NCBI GenBank assembly: GCA_003640385.1
Contig: RCAB01000062.1
Location: forward strand, 1-64,000
Direction: 5' to 3'
From: Setaria digitata
Taxonomy: Eukaryota > Nematoda > Chromadorea > Rhabditida > Setariidae
Length of the DNA stretch: 64,000 nucleotides
In this document: in pieces, positions 1-12,510 of the stretch
Numbering within the stretch: position 1 is the first letter of the stretch
Layout of the letters: each line of letters begins with the position of its first letter
Translations under genes and position numbers: made by a program
Notes under the pieces: model-generated
Databases searched by the model: none
What the model was told of the DNA's origin: nothing
Seen by the model: only the letters and a program-made list of their open reading frames with translations

Positions 1-83
1 TGTATCAAATTATGTTCTGGAAAACTGAACCTATTATTTTTGTTTTGGAGAGATATGTTGTCCACAGAAGTTGATTTTTTTAG

Positions 84-272
84 ATTGTTGAAGGAGAATT
101 ATGCAATCTACGTTATGTGAAATTTCAAAGTGTGAAAAATATACAATTGTTTGTGGAGGATAATCAAGGTGGAACCGAAAATACAACAATCGAGACTCTT
201 CGTCTATATGGAACACCACTTTCTGCTACAAATATGCAGGACTTTAAACGAGTTAGTTCTGTGGCATCTTGA
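84..272 (+). CDS. TXNL1: TXNL1 thioredoxin-like protein 1, last exon (partial, 5' part outside window)
   Basis: The exon follows a TTTTTTTAG acceptor at about 74-83 and reads 62 codons to a TGA at 270-272. The peptide contains [32 protein letters not shown] and ends SSVAS. The block ATNM-DFKRV is the signature C-terminus of the PITH domain of thioredoxin-like 1, a proteasome-associated thioredoxin (family knowledge). The thioredoxin fold and most of the PITH domain must lie upstream of the window; bases 1-83 look like intron. Nothing in the exon looks broken. An alternative would be another PITH protein (PITHD1), but the FKRV ending fits TXNL1 better. Confidence 0.88.
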   Translation: MVEGELCNLRYVKFQSVKNIQLFVEDNQGGTENTTIETLRLYGTPLSATNMQDFKRVSSVAS

Positions 273-1237
273 ATTCGAGTTTCACTGTCTAGATTTTACA
301 AAAATCTCTATTAAAAAAATTTATACTAAAGTAATTTTTTTTGGAATTGTGACAGACTTATTATTCGAATAAGATGGAAAGGTGTTATCACATTTTAAAA
401 AGCTTTAACCAAAATGTTAATATCTTCATTATTTTTTCGAATATTGTTACCTCTGGAATATATTTAGGACTTAGCTGCTAATTTTTTCATTTCAGGTATC
501 TGGTAAAGTTGGAGAAGTGGGGCATTGATATATGGTTTAATTAAAGTTTTGCTATTCCAAGTCTGTTGAGCAAAATTACATCCTCCATATGTACATGCTT
601 CATTTTCATCCTCATAAGACAATCCGCTGTGTCTTTGGATAAATTAATTGCTTGTTGTTGTTTTTTTTTTCGAACATTAGTACATTGGTGTTTATCGCTA
701 CCAAAATATTCGTGTCTTTTTCCGATAAAAATTACAATGCCATGTTAAAGTGATATTTAATTACATATATGAGCACTTTTCTTTCAACGACGGCAATTTA
801 AATTGAATATCTTACAGTATTGATGCCAGGATAAAAGCAGATTAAGCTGGAGCATACTGAAGTATGAAATAACATTACTTTTGCTAGTTATCATTCACCA
901 TTAAATGCTAACGCCACTTATAGAGAAGTAATGATAAAAATTGAATTTAAGCTGCTTTTTTGATTTATTACATCTACGTTTATGGACTTATTTGAACTTT
1001 TTTTTTAGGAATGATGTGCATTACAATGGAATTTATCTTTCTTTACTAATCCTGCAAAGTTGAATTTTACGGTTTTCAATCTAAAGATTACAACTGTAAT
1101 CACTGCTAGCTGCAGTTGTGAACATGAGTTGTAATCTAAGGTTTTTTTTCCCACATTTCATAAACGCTTTTTCATGGAAGTTTCATTTTCTAGAATAAGG
1201 AAGCAGAAATAACGAAGAATAGAAAGGTGATAGCAGC
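273..1237. other. Intergenic, TXNL1 to COG1
   Basis: A+T-rich spacer with short shadow ORFs only. Near its right end TTTTCTAG at 1186-1193 is a plausible spliced-leader acceptor about 45 bases before the COG1 ATG. No RNA gene or repeat was recognised. Confidence 0.6.
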
Positions 1238-4200
1238 ATGGATGTTGAACGTTTAATGCAAGATTTATCGATCGATCAGTTGCAAAATATATATTCCAAT
1301 CTCTGGTGAGAATCTTAGAGATTTTTTCATGACTTATAAAGTGATAAGTTAATTAAAGCTATATTCTAATGGTATCTACCATTGCTATGCCTCAGTGGAT
1401 TCGCATCTTTTGTCTTGTTTTGCATTATCTGAAGCATTATTTCTTTCTATTTTATATGATTTCTTTTTTTAATTTCTTGTATAGTTGTGAGGATACTTTA
1501 CGTTGCTTATTGTTTCGAATGAAGGAGTGTTATTGAAATATTTCCTTCAGTATTTTTTCTTTTCATTTGCTTTGTAAATTTTTTCCTTGTATGTTTCAAA
1601 TTTAGTGTGGAAGTGGAAGAGAAGAAAGAAGAGATGCGACAAATGGTTGGTCGCCGTTATCGAGATGTTCTGGATGCATCGAGTTCGGTTCGCCGTGTAG
1701 CACAGATTGCTGATTCATTGGTTCAGTCTATTTATGATGTTCGAAATGCTGGAAATGATCAGTCACTTGGCACTGAGTGTTTGTTGTCATGGCCAAAAAT
1801 TTGTAGAATATCAGCACTGTGGAAACTCCATTTACTGGTGGATATTTGTTTCTTGTTATTTGGTAACATATTAGCGTGAGATATCCATGTTTTGAATATT
1901 ATTTAAACATTGATAGGCTACAAAACACGTATTTTATTAATAGAAAATGTAAATATAGTTTTGTATCTTCAACCTATTCATTAATACTTTCATTAATACT
2001 TGTTAAACATTCTCTTAATTATACATTTAGCATCCATTTCAGTTCTTTATCCAACTTTTGTTTTTTCAGATTGGTGAAAGTGATCCGTTGTCAGATGCAT
2101 TTATTCTGGTGCTTACTGAATCGCTTCATCGTAATTTGTGTACCGATACTATTCAATTAAATAAATTTTCACATCTGATTAATCACATGTCACCGAAGCT
2201 AATACGGATACGGCTTAAGCTTGAACATGACTTCGTGAATGGTTTGGGCGCACTGTCTGCTACAAGCGAAACTTTAAATCAGTTGGCGGCGATTGCAATT
2301 CTTAAAAAATGTTCAAGCAAAGATTTAATAGATATGTTTATTCAACAAAAAATGGTAAGTTTTGTCCTTTTCGTATGCGCCATTCTAGTTTATGGTCTCC
2401 TTTTACATTTCTGTTTTTAAACTTTTCTCCTTGCCGTGAAAGCCCTTTTAGTTCATATTTCCCAAAAAGATGCAAGGATTCAGATAAAAAGGTCCTTATT
2501 TTTTGGTGTGTAAAGTACATTGCATTATTTTATGCTGATGATAAGGGTCTCTTTTCTGGTGCATAACTTGTAGGGAGATTAAATTTTTTTCCTGATTTTT
2601 TTTTTTTTTTCAGGGTGCTATCAAAAAAACTTTGAATAGTTTTTTGTCTTTGACGGATTTGATATGGCAAGTTCGGAAAACTTTTGAGTGCTTGAAATAT
2701 GTTTTTGTTGATGGTCATTTGGCTGCGGTTTTACGAGTAGTATCTTCACCTCTCTGCATTCCGGGTAAGTATATTGTTTAATTTTTCTTATTTTCTCTTG
2801 CTGTAAGGAAGACGGAAATTAGTTGTAAGGAATCAAGTGAATTTGTAACTGAAGTCTGAGTTTCTTTATTTGGAAATCATTTGTCTATAATTTTACGATA
2901 TTTTTGATAAAGTTCGATTTCATTTATTGTTTTGAAAGATAATTACTGTGAATATTCGTACTTCATAAGTCTTATAAAAAAATTTTAATGATTGTAGAAC
3001 TGTTGGAAAAAATGTTGTGTGATGAGATATTTTATTTCCGGAAATGCCTCAAAGCGGAAATCTTGGAAACAAATGATCATTGTAGGCAGCTTGCTGTCAC
3101 TTCCATCGACGAGAATTCTTTGTTTGAAGATTGCAATTTATTTTTGAAGGGGTTGGTAGTATTCAATTGGCATGCCCTCATTTCACTTTGAAATGCTGAT
3201 TTTTACAGCATTTCAAAGTGAAATGAATTTCGAGTTTAAGTACAAGAAAATTCTTCCTCTTTTTTTGTACTGATTCATAATTAAGCAGTGATGGATTTTT
3301 ATTTATTTCCGAAGAAGCCTAATTTTTTTTATGTTTTACTTTCAGAATTTGTTCCGCATCACACGACATTGTAAAGTCGAAGTGTGATGTTGTGGAAAAC
3401 ACATCCTCATTAATTGGTTTCATCAAAGTCCTACTGGAAGCTTTTGCTGAAGTATAAGCCTGAGATTCTTTTTAGTTATTACCTTAAGTTATTAGCAAAT
3501 ATATTTAATTCCTCTATATATTTAATCAAGTTGTTGGTGTTGAATTTTCACACAAGTTGTTCCCTTCTCCACCACGTACCGCGCAACTGTTTAAGTTTCA
3601 GTCATCTTAACAGAAAGTATTAGCATTATTGTGTTATTGGTGGATTTCCCAAGCGTATTTTTTTTGTACATTTCAGAATTGGCCATTGGTTGGTGATAGC
3701 ACAGCAGTATATCAACAGTTCTTTGGAAATATGATTATTGAAAGATTCCAGGTTCCTTTATTCTCATTAAAATGTTTGATAAAGATTTATCACAGAATTT
3801 TTAGAATAGAATCATTTCACGAGTTAGTAGAAAGAAATGTATTGCTTGCTTAAGGAGCTGATCAAGAATGAATTGTTAATTTTGGAACGAAATCTTCTGG
3901 AAAAAATCCCCTCCACTTCTTGTCATCCGCCGGCGTTGTTCAAAAAACGTACTCCAAAACTTGATTCTCTTCTTGCTACCGGTGTTTCACAAGAATTGTC
4001 GAGGTTAAACTTTTTCGTTTCTCAGAATAGTCAAGAACAAGCTATGAATTAAAATTCGAATTAAGGGAAATAATCCTAATTTTCTTTGCTTTAGTGTTAT
4101 AAAAGAATTTGATGATGGTTTGCGTTCCTTAATGGATTTTATCAAAGAATATGGGATGATTGGTAAGGAGCAAATAGTAAGCCAATTACCTGAGCAGTTC

Positions 4201-6649
4201 TCCATTGCTGTCCTGCAAATGCTCAAAAGGTGAGGGGGTTATCTAACTACACATTTTTCTATTTGCAATATCGAGCTTGAAATTATTGTTTTGTTTGATC
4301 ACGACAAAAAAAATGACAAATTATGTTTTTATTATCATGATATGGAATTTGCTAATCTTAGTGGAGGAGTCTTTGGGATTTTCATTAAGTTCATGAAGCT
4401 GATTTAGCAGAAGTTTTATACAAACATCTTTATTCATAGATTATGTACCGTTGTGGAGGAACACAGTGCTTTTAATGATACTTCAAATGGTTTACCTTCT
4501 AATCGAGCATTATGTATGGCTAGGGTTTATATTGCTTTGATGCAATTTTCTAATTCATCCATTTCTCTCTCCATGTCGAAAAACGTGGAACGTATAATGG
4601 AATGCGCAAATTTGTTGCGTGAAGGTGCTGAGAAATCCTTTTGGTTAGTTATTCATACTTTTCTTAAATCTGTATACTTTCGAAATATCTGATAAGATTT
4701 TTACATTGTAGAATGTAATCCCAATTTTCTATTTTAATGGTGGACAATATCATGAACGGTATTATTAAGACTCATCAATTTGTTGAATCTACTGAATATT
4801 TCCTTACATAGAGCGTAAAAATTTATAAGAGCAAATGATTTTGATATTGGCTAAACTAAATCAATAAGGAATGAATAAATTAGTAAACGACAATATATTA
4901 TCTTGTTCTTATTTTTCGTTGTAATTTGTGACAAAATAATTTAAAGTCTCTGGAAATGGAATAAGAATTCGATAACATTAGTACTGAAGCATTATCATTC
5001 GAAATTCATTTTTTCCAGTGCCTATCTGGATCTGATTATTGAAGATTCTGCCGAAGAAAAACAACTTAGGAAACTCACTGAAGTGCATGATGATCCATTT
5101 CTTTTCATGTCATATTTGCAGGTTTGTTAGTTGATTAGAATTTTCCTTTATGATTTTACAAATATTTGTTTTGTTCTGTATATCTTTGGGAGTTGTCTTT
5201 AAAATTGACTGACATAATTTTAGATCAAATTTGCGAACTCTCTTTTCCTAGATGCAGTTGGTTAAATTCCAAAGTGATTTAAAACTATTTCAGGAATTCG
5301 AAAAAGTAGAACTGCCTGAAATTGGCATGGTAGAAGTGCCTGTACAGATTAATCGAATTTTATATTCTTTTTTGTATGATTTATCCGAGAAGGTGGGGTT
5401 ATACAGCATACTGCATTTGCAAAAAATTTTAGTGGTTGCTTCTTAGCAGTTTTATTGCTAGCTCTTTCAGTTTTTTGGTGCACATGACGTAGCATTCTAA
5501 AAATGATTATTTTTATAACAAATAAATCTTTTCTCATCTTTAAAAGCTAAAATGTTCTTCTTTGCTTTGAGATAAGGTGGTTCAGTTCATGCGAAAAAGT
5601 TCAGGAAAAGTCCAAATTTCAGATCTCCGACAATTCCATTGGTCACTTATGTACGCGGAATATTCGAGCACACATTTCGCATCACCTTGAACAATTACTG
5701 CTTTCGGTGTATTCCGTTGTCGCTCATTCCAGTGCAGAAATATCGTCTCGAATAGCATTGCAGTATCTTTTCGATGTTCGGTTTCTGAATGTTATCCTGC
5801 CCAACGGTGGTATACGTCCGCTCATTCCACTTTTAGAATCGAAACTTGACCCGTTTGACTTGAGCCTACTTTCCAGCTCGCTTGGTAAAAATGCTCGAAT
5901 TGCAGCTCAGCGCCATTCGGTACATCCACTTCATTTTTATATATTATCTCGATTAAAATGTGAAGAAAATTTCGATTTATTTACATTCTTTGTAATGCTT
6001 AGAATAGAGTGCAGTTTGCTTCTGTAGGATCCAAGGAAGACTTGGCGACACTATTATAATGAAAACAATCGACAGCTTTATCAAGTTGGCTAGCATTTAG
6101 CACTGTGAGCTTTTTTGGACTTTAATAATCCTCTTGTTGTCCTTACATTCTCGTATATTTTGCAGTATTTTTTTTTCCAGATCATTTTTGCGTATTTACT
6201 TTCGGATGTAATAATTAATAAAGAGGTCTCATTGAGTACATCCTTTTCGGCTGTTGTTGATATCGTACCCCGGCTTACGGATGCACCACGTCTTACGCAT
6301 ATCCCACGTTTATCAAGAAATACGGTAAGCGACTATCAGAATATCAAAAAGTGAAGTCTCATTCAAAATTGCTTCTATTATCATAAGCTGAAGTTATTCT
6401 GACTCTTGTTATATGATTGCGCTGCTCTTTTTCACTTGAAAATCTGAACTTCTCATTTACATGAAAACTTTTGAAACGTTGCAGAAGCTCGATAATGTGC
6501 CATCCTCAGTTGGTATGGTAGCTGCTACGAGAAAGAAAGATTCAAAGAATCAGCAACAGCAGCAGCAGTTAGGGACTATCAAAACGGTCCCATCACTTTC
6601 ATCATTTTATAAAATCTCAACAAGCTGGTTTGGGAATAGTCAAAACTAG
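1238..6649 (+). CDS. COG1: Conserved oligomeric Golgi complex subunit 1 (COG1), 15 exons
   Basis: COG1 is a lobe A/B-bridging subunit of the COG tether that retains Golgi enzymes (family knowledge). Inferred exons: 1238-1305, 1606-1837, 2070-2354, 2614-2764, 2998-3151, 3346-3451, 3677-3751, 3831-4003, 4095-4229, 4440-4643, 5019-5121, 5252-5397, 5586-5919, 6181-6324, 6485-6649, giving about 824 residues against about 980 in human. The N-terminus carries the Vps51-like block [16 protein letters not shown]. The middle has [11 protein letters not shown]. The C-terminal region has [25 protein letters not shown] and AAQRHS, all matching vertebrate COG1, and the end [11 protein letters not shown] mimics the human LFKLGWLSSM tail. 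Most junctions are phase-consistent. The exon 2/3 join, where human has an extra helical stretch, and the exon 12/13 join are the least certain. Exon 8 uses a TTAGTAG acceptor. Confidence 0.9.
3178..3226. repeat. Perfect 21-bp inverted repeat with 7-base loop in COG1 intron 5
   Basis: TCATTTCACTTTGAAATGC at the left arm (3178-3198) is mirrored exactly at 3206-3226, separated by ATTTTTA. The predicted transcript would form a 21-bp hairpin. It lies about 25 bases downstream of COG1 exon 5. Confidence 0.85.
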
Positions 6650-7613
6650 CTGTTGTGATTATGTAAATGTATTCCGAGACTTCCATAACTGTGATATTTG
6701 GTTGTATCATTTGCTAATAAATTATTGGTCATATATATCAGGTTCATGTGATATTTTAAAGAAATGATCTCGCACCGTCATCGCCAGTTCCACATTATTG
6801 GTGAAATGTCAGCATGAGAAACGTACAGAAATCCCCCGTAAAGGAAAAATCAAACTAATTAACAGTATCTGATACTTACAAATTCTCCAGGAATAAAAAC
6901 CATTTTTGCTACATTTCGATCTGTACTAATTAAAGCTTGAAAGTTGTCACTGCCGTAGGTAGAATGAAGGCTGTAGAAATGCAAAGCTAACTGATCATCT
7001 ATAAAAATTGATAGTTCTGATTGCTGAATGGTTTTAAAAAAAAACGATAAAGGCCAGCAAATCCCCTAATGCTATCATCTTGAAAATGAGGTAAAACTAA
7101 TGAATATACGGTGCGTATATTCTTTTCGACATTGCATTAGCATTGGCATTGACAATCTTATTTTTATATGATTTGTTTTTCAATTTCTTCCTTATTTTCA
7201 AGCACATTCGTATGTTAATGAATAACTCTGTTCATTTTTCTCGCCGATATCATTTCGATAAGATCATTACGAGTTAAAGACTTTTATATTGGCTAACAGG
7301 AACTGTTCGACATTCGGAACGCTCTTTCTTAATAGTTTAATATACTTTCTATTAGCCATAAAAAACGAGATGAATTACCCAGCTTTAAAATGCACAAGAA
7401 TTCACATTTCTCCTTGCATCTTCTACAGTCACGATGATCCTACGAATAAAGCGGTGTACGAAATATTTTAATGTTACATATCTAAAATTAAACCATATCC
7501 ATGATTAGTAAAAAAAAAAACAGAAATATTGCACAAAAAAGAGAATGGTTTGCAATAATAAAATAAAACAAGAGACTGGGATCTAATCATAAAGCACAGT
7601 TTAATAGCCCAAT
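6650..7613. other. Intergenic between convergent COG1 and PIGU
   Basis: Shared 3' flank of two convergent genes. It holds the COG1 poly(A) signal and A+T-rich sequence; no gene was recognised. Confidence 0.6.
6716..6721 (+). terminator. COG1 poly(A) signal AATAAA
   Basis: Canonical AATAAA 67 bases after the COG1 stop codon. Confidence 0.6.
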
Positions 7614-10600
7614 CTATTTAAGCACAAGAGCTGCAACTTTGCTTTCATCAGTTATTCCTCTTCCTTCCATAAGTTTCAAACGCAAGTATCCATAAAGAAG
7701 ATCGGTAAGCAAGAAAATCTGCAAAAATTACATGAAATCTAAGTTTAACAGAAATGTCAACGGTAGACAGTGAAGGACATAATTTGAGAACATCTTTTCT
7801 CTTAGGCCTTCTGAAAAAAAAAATGCAATGAGCAACATAAGTCAAAAAAAAACCATTGATTAGGCTTTTTCAGAGTTCAGCATATTTTGTTGATGGGATC
7901 GAAGACTTTAAAATAATTAATACCTGTGCAACGGAATAAGTTAAAGTAGCAGCAAAATAGAAATTAGCATTTCCTGAACCAGTGACAATCCACATTTGCC
8001 ACATTATTGGTGCTAGGACAATTGTTGCTGATAGTGCACCACCAGAGATTAATCCCCAACGAAAATCTGAATGAAATGAGCGAAAAAGTAGATTTCAAAG
8101 CTAATCTTTTTTGTGTGTTAAACGTGAAATACTGCATTTCAAGGAATTTTTAAGGATGAAGTAAGTAGACGAACGCATTTTTATAATGTTTATAAAGCAA
8201 TTTTCATTCATTAGGAACTCAAATAGTCGATAAATACATTACATATGAACAGTGGATAATAAATGAAAGTTCATGGTACTAACATTTCTTCAAATTTTCA
8301 AAAAGTGGCAATAAGCTCAAGTAAATCAAGCTTTCAGCCATAGAAGGATATGACGCGAAGACGGAAATGAGTATCATTAACAGATGCAAAAGAAGAAAAG
8401 CGTTGGATCTGGAATAAAAGTTCTTAAATAATTTGTAAGAATGGATTCAACTTCAAAATATGACTCGAAACTTCGTCTATGTTATATATAGGAAATTCAG
8501 TCCTGTTTTTGATATCAAGGGTAGAGTTTAAATTTGCTAAAATCGAAAGAAGCAGACAGTTAAAGCTACACGACGATTTGAATTATAAAGTTCAATGGTT
8601 TAAGCTGCAACATCACCTTACTGTCAGTGATAACGGCACGAGATAAACAAGTATATTGACTTGAAACACCCAAAGAAAAAAATGTCGGAAATGGTTGAAA
8701 ACTTCAATGAAAAAATACCAGAATATACCAACATTTGGGGTCAAGTCACGAACATCCAATCTAAAAAAAAAAAACAGAAAAACAAGTCTAAAATATAAAG
8801 TACTGCAGTGCTATACATATTATACGAAGAAATTGAAATTGTTTAACAAATCTTTAAAATCGTGAACTAAAAAAATTGAGGAAAAATTAGATTTACAAAA
8901 ACTTGTAGGTGGAGTCAATGTAATTCCAATTATTTCCATTCAAAAAACTATTTAAAAATAGCAATCCAGCAAGGATAATGGTCGAAAATGTAATAATTAG
9001 TGTCCGTTCCTTGAGACTAGAGAATTTCACAAGTAAAGCGCATATATAAACTGCTGGATAAAGTGATAATTGGACAAGAATACTAAACAACATCGTGCTG
9101 AATAATAAGGAACCTGAAAGTTCAATATTTATTTAAACGTACTTTCCCGGTATTAGTGAAGACAATGTGTGTTTGATATGTACTACGCGCGTTGACTTGA
9201 ATCTCACTTTATCTCGTTTTTGATGTAAATTAATAGTGTGTGGTTATCTATAATATAAAACTGAGAGAATGTACTAAGAGCGTGAGTAAAAGAGATTCTG
9301 CTTCTGCGCAGAATGTCATGAAACTTTCTTCAAGCTATATTTTTCATAATGCAACGGCCAGCAATATTACTGATGAAATTAAAGGACAGTAGGAAATAAA
9401 CTCACCTTTTACAAAGGCTAATATGAAAAGAGCAGTAATAAAGTTGCAGACAACTGAGAGACTAAAAACAGCACAAGCAGCAACAGCAATAGGATTAAGC
9501 ATGTAACTGCAATTTATGAATTAAAAACCGGAACAAAGTATAAAGAGTCAGAAATATGAACCTTATCCTTTAACTTTTAATTGTATTTCCATCTTCAAAA
9601 TGAAGTTAATGAATGCAGTGATCATCTTTTTCTTTAGTTCACTTACCATTTTGAAACCAAATCAGCAATGCGTTCAATATTTTCCGCGCTACTTTTCTGA
9701 CTTTTCAAGTATATTGTTGCTGCCATACGCAATATCTCACTTGTCACCACATCTAATGACTGAAAAAAAAGCTTCAATAAATCTCCCGAATTAACGGACA
9801 CATTTAGAACAGCATCAACAGCTTTAAACTTCATGCCATTTTACTTGTAAAGATTTATCTACTTCATACTGGCTCCACTGCTAGTCGAATTCTTTACTCA
9901 ATAAAAGGGAAAAAAATAACCTAATACACTACGCGATGTGCTATGTGTAGTGTGAATGTAAGCTAAATTGCAGTAAACTTATGTCATGTAATTAATGGCC
10001 TGTACTATGTATCCATCATCCAAATGGCAATCGGAATATGCCTTATCGTGGAAATAAAGTTTTAGGGTCAATACAAGAAAATAAAATCTCCTACCAAGAA
10101 GAGTATCATCAGCAAGTTTGGATGGTCGATTAATGCGCTGAATAGATGCAACAGGATCGGTTGCTGGAAATAATTCAGTTGACGATTTTCACTTTACACT
10201 TTTCCCAATTTCTTTAGCAAATGATCCATTTAATGTTTCAGCAGCTTATAAGAATAAAGACAAACACGACCAACAAAAAACAAATTCGAGTATATTAAAT
10301 CGGATGGAGCTGTAACGATAGCAAAGTGAATGTATCATCTTAGAAACTTCGAATAGATCAAGGAAATTCTACCGGAAGTTGAGTAGACTATCAAGAAGTA
10401 GCAGATGAAAAATCAGTAGTCCTTGAAATAATCGAAAATTGTTACGTTCAGAACAAAAAGTTTTCTAAACTAAAGAAATTACGTAATTGGCATCAAGTAC
10501 TGATGATATTTTCTGATATCTTCAGTAAATGTGCTTATAAAAAACTTGTTTTACAAGTTGAATCAAAGAATAAGAATTTTTGCAAGCATACGCAATGTAT

Positions 10601-10795
10601 CATATCGCCATCATACGGTGAAACACCATCTCTGACCATATGCACTCCATCAACAAGTCTTCGGAATGAATTTTGTGGAACATTTAATTCTGGACGCTTT
10701 TTGAGGAAATCGATACAGTAAATATAAGCGAGAACACGAAGAAATATTGCCAATATGCATGTCCTGTAAGCAAATAAATAACTATTTTGATTCAT
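7614..10795 (-). CDS. PIGU: GPI transamidase subunit PIG-U, 9 exons
   Basis: PIG-U is a multi-pass ER membrane subunit of the GPI transamidase (with GPAA1, PIGK, PIGS and PIGT) that attaches GPI anchors to proteins (family knowledge). Exons on the minus strand: 10795-10592, 10163-10095, 9759-9647, 9506-9406, 9113-8897, 8760-8617, 8408-8284, 8066-7924, 7718-7614, in phase throughout, giving 406 residues (human 435). Diagnostic blocks are DGVSPYDG near residue 55, the PIG-U hallmark DLTPNVGIFWYFF in exon 6, SYPSMAESLIYL in exon 7, MWIVTGSGNANFYFA in exon 8 and the C-terminal VAALVLK. Most of the protein is hydrophobic helix. Exon 6 needs the AAG|GTGATG donor; the nearer ACA|GTAAGG breaks frame. 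The ATG at 10795 gives an open start, but a TTGCTTACAG acceptor just inside it means a separate first exon or trans-splice site is possible. Confidence 0.93.
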
Positions 10796-12510
10796 TCAGT
10801 TCAATGAAACTTGCAACTTCCTCAGATAATACTATTTCTGGATTATTCTATTCAGAAGGCATCCTTCATCATCACAACAATCTTAGCTAGAAAAGACTGT
10901 CATTATGGTGCTCTCTTATTGCATTTTAGCTATTCTCAGGATCAATAGCACTGTGATTTGACTAAGAAGTAAAACATATTTATAAAATATGGATTAGCTA
11001 TGAATTATCAGCAAGTATCTATAGGTTGTTCCAAATATTTATATTACTTTAAAAGTTGTCCCAAAGTGCTTTCAGAATATTTTAAAATAATTCGGACTGA
11101 TTTCTAAATTTTATAAGTTACCAATCGGCAACAGCGAGTGGCACATTACAACTATGCTTTGGAAAAAATGCTTTTGGATTGACGCTGTACATTAATTTTC
11201 CATACTAAACTGAAACTTACATTAATCTATTCCGGGCTGAACGATGGTCCAACAAGATAGTATATTCTGTGTTCATTATTTCTGACTAAAACCACCGAAG
11301 TAGCATCAGCTGTCGTTGCAAAAATTCCAATACTGGTTTTCAAAATTGCATTAAAAAAGACCTTTAGCAGCAGCTAGAACAGTTTGTAATAACTAGCATT
11401 AGCTGAGAAAAGTCCTAGTAAAACTGATAAACTGCAAGTTCTATTCAAATTGTTATTATCAGTGTCACAAATAACCCAGTTACATGCGGAGAACTTAAAC
11501 TTCCTGCATAATGTGAAATTATGATCTATCCATAATTTCTGATGAAGTTGATTTCATCATTTACTCAAAAAAAAAAAATAGAAAACAAAATATCCGAAAT
11601 ATAGCATGAAATAGAGATACTGCTACGAAATGATAAGGTAAATTTCATTCTATAGAAATCTATTTTCTAAACTACGAAGTAAATACAATATATATAGCAA
11701 AGACATAGAATATATGGAGAAGAGTATCAACATGCAAAATAAAGAGGTGGCCAGAGAGTGAGTGCTCCCTTTTTGACTTCCGTTTTATTTATGTGATTAC
11801 TGATATTTCAAAATATTCCAGACATAAATGAAAAATAGCTATTATTGAGTTTATGTGCCATAAGCGTATATTCAACGATATTATTTCGACTTACTTGGTT
11901 CGAGTTCTTGCTCAGTCTCGAATATTTCGAAACTGTTAGGAATCTGTTCAAATCAAATTGCGTAATTTGATGCTTTAAGGTTAGCTGACACATAAAGATT
12001 GACTTTAGCACGTAGTGAACTATGTCATCATCAAGATAATTTGAAAAGGTATCAAATTGATATTTTCTACAGGGAAATATCTGTATAAATTGATTGGGGA
12101 ACTTCATAATCTTGAAAATATGTGAATAAAACACGCGAACTATGCTATTGGCATGTGAAATCAACAACAGATGGAAGGCATTAAACTGGACGATAGTCTG
12201 CAGCAGAGAGACTAAAGATGAGTGTGTCTCAACATGCGGTGAGATCCTAATAAATATCAGAAGCAGAGTAAAGCAAGTTTAATTAATCTTAGGGTAAAAC
12301 GAGTATGATTAATTTTGACAACAGACATTTTACAATTTTAATGTTTAGTCACTTGATCGTCGATAAAAATGTTCGTAACAAACTGTGATATTTTCATTAT
12401 GTAAATTTAGTTATTTGACAATCATTATCAGGAAATTTGTATATACGGAAATAACGGCAGAGGTATCAATTAAGCACTGAAATATGGTGCTGCTGGATTC
12501 AAACTTCAGT
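10796..12510. other. Intergenic, PIGU 5' flank to UBR7 3' flank
   Basis: The PIGU promoter or leader must lie at the left end. A 119-codon minus-strand open frame at 11808-12167 has no recognisable domain and biased A+T-driven composition, so it is not called. No repeats or RNAs were recognised. Confidence 0.5.

Noticed and set aside
2338..2718. Minus-strand open frames across COG1, and many similar short frames elsewhere
   Set aside because: They overlap conserved exons of the assigned genes on the other strand or in other frames and are shadows.
11808..12167. 119-codon minus-strand open frame between PIGU and UBR7
   Set aside because: No domain, no plausible acceptor at its start, A+T-driven residue composition; most likely chance.
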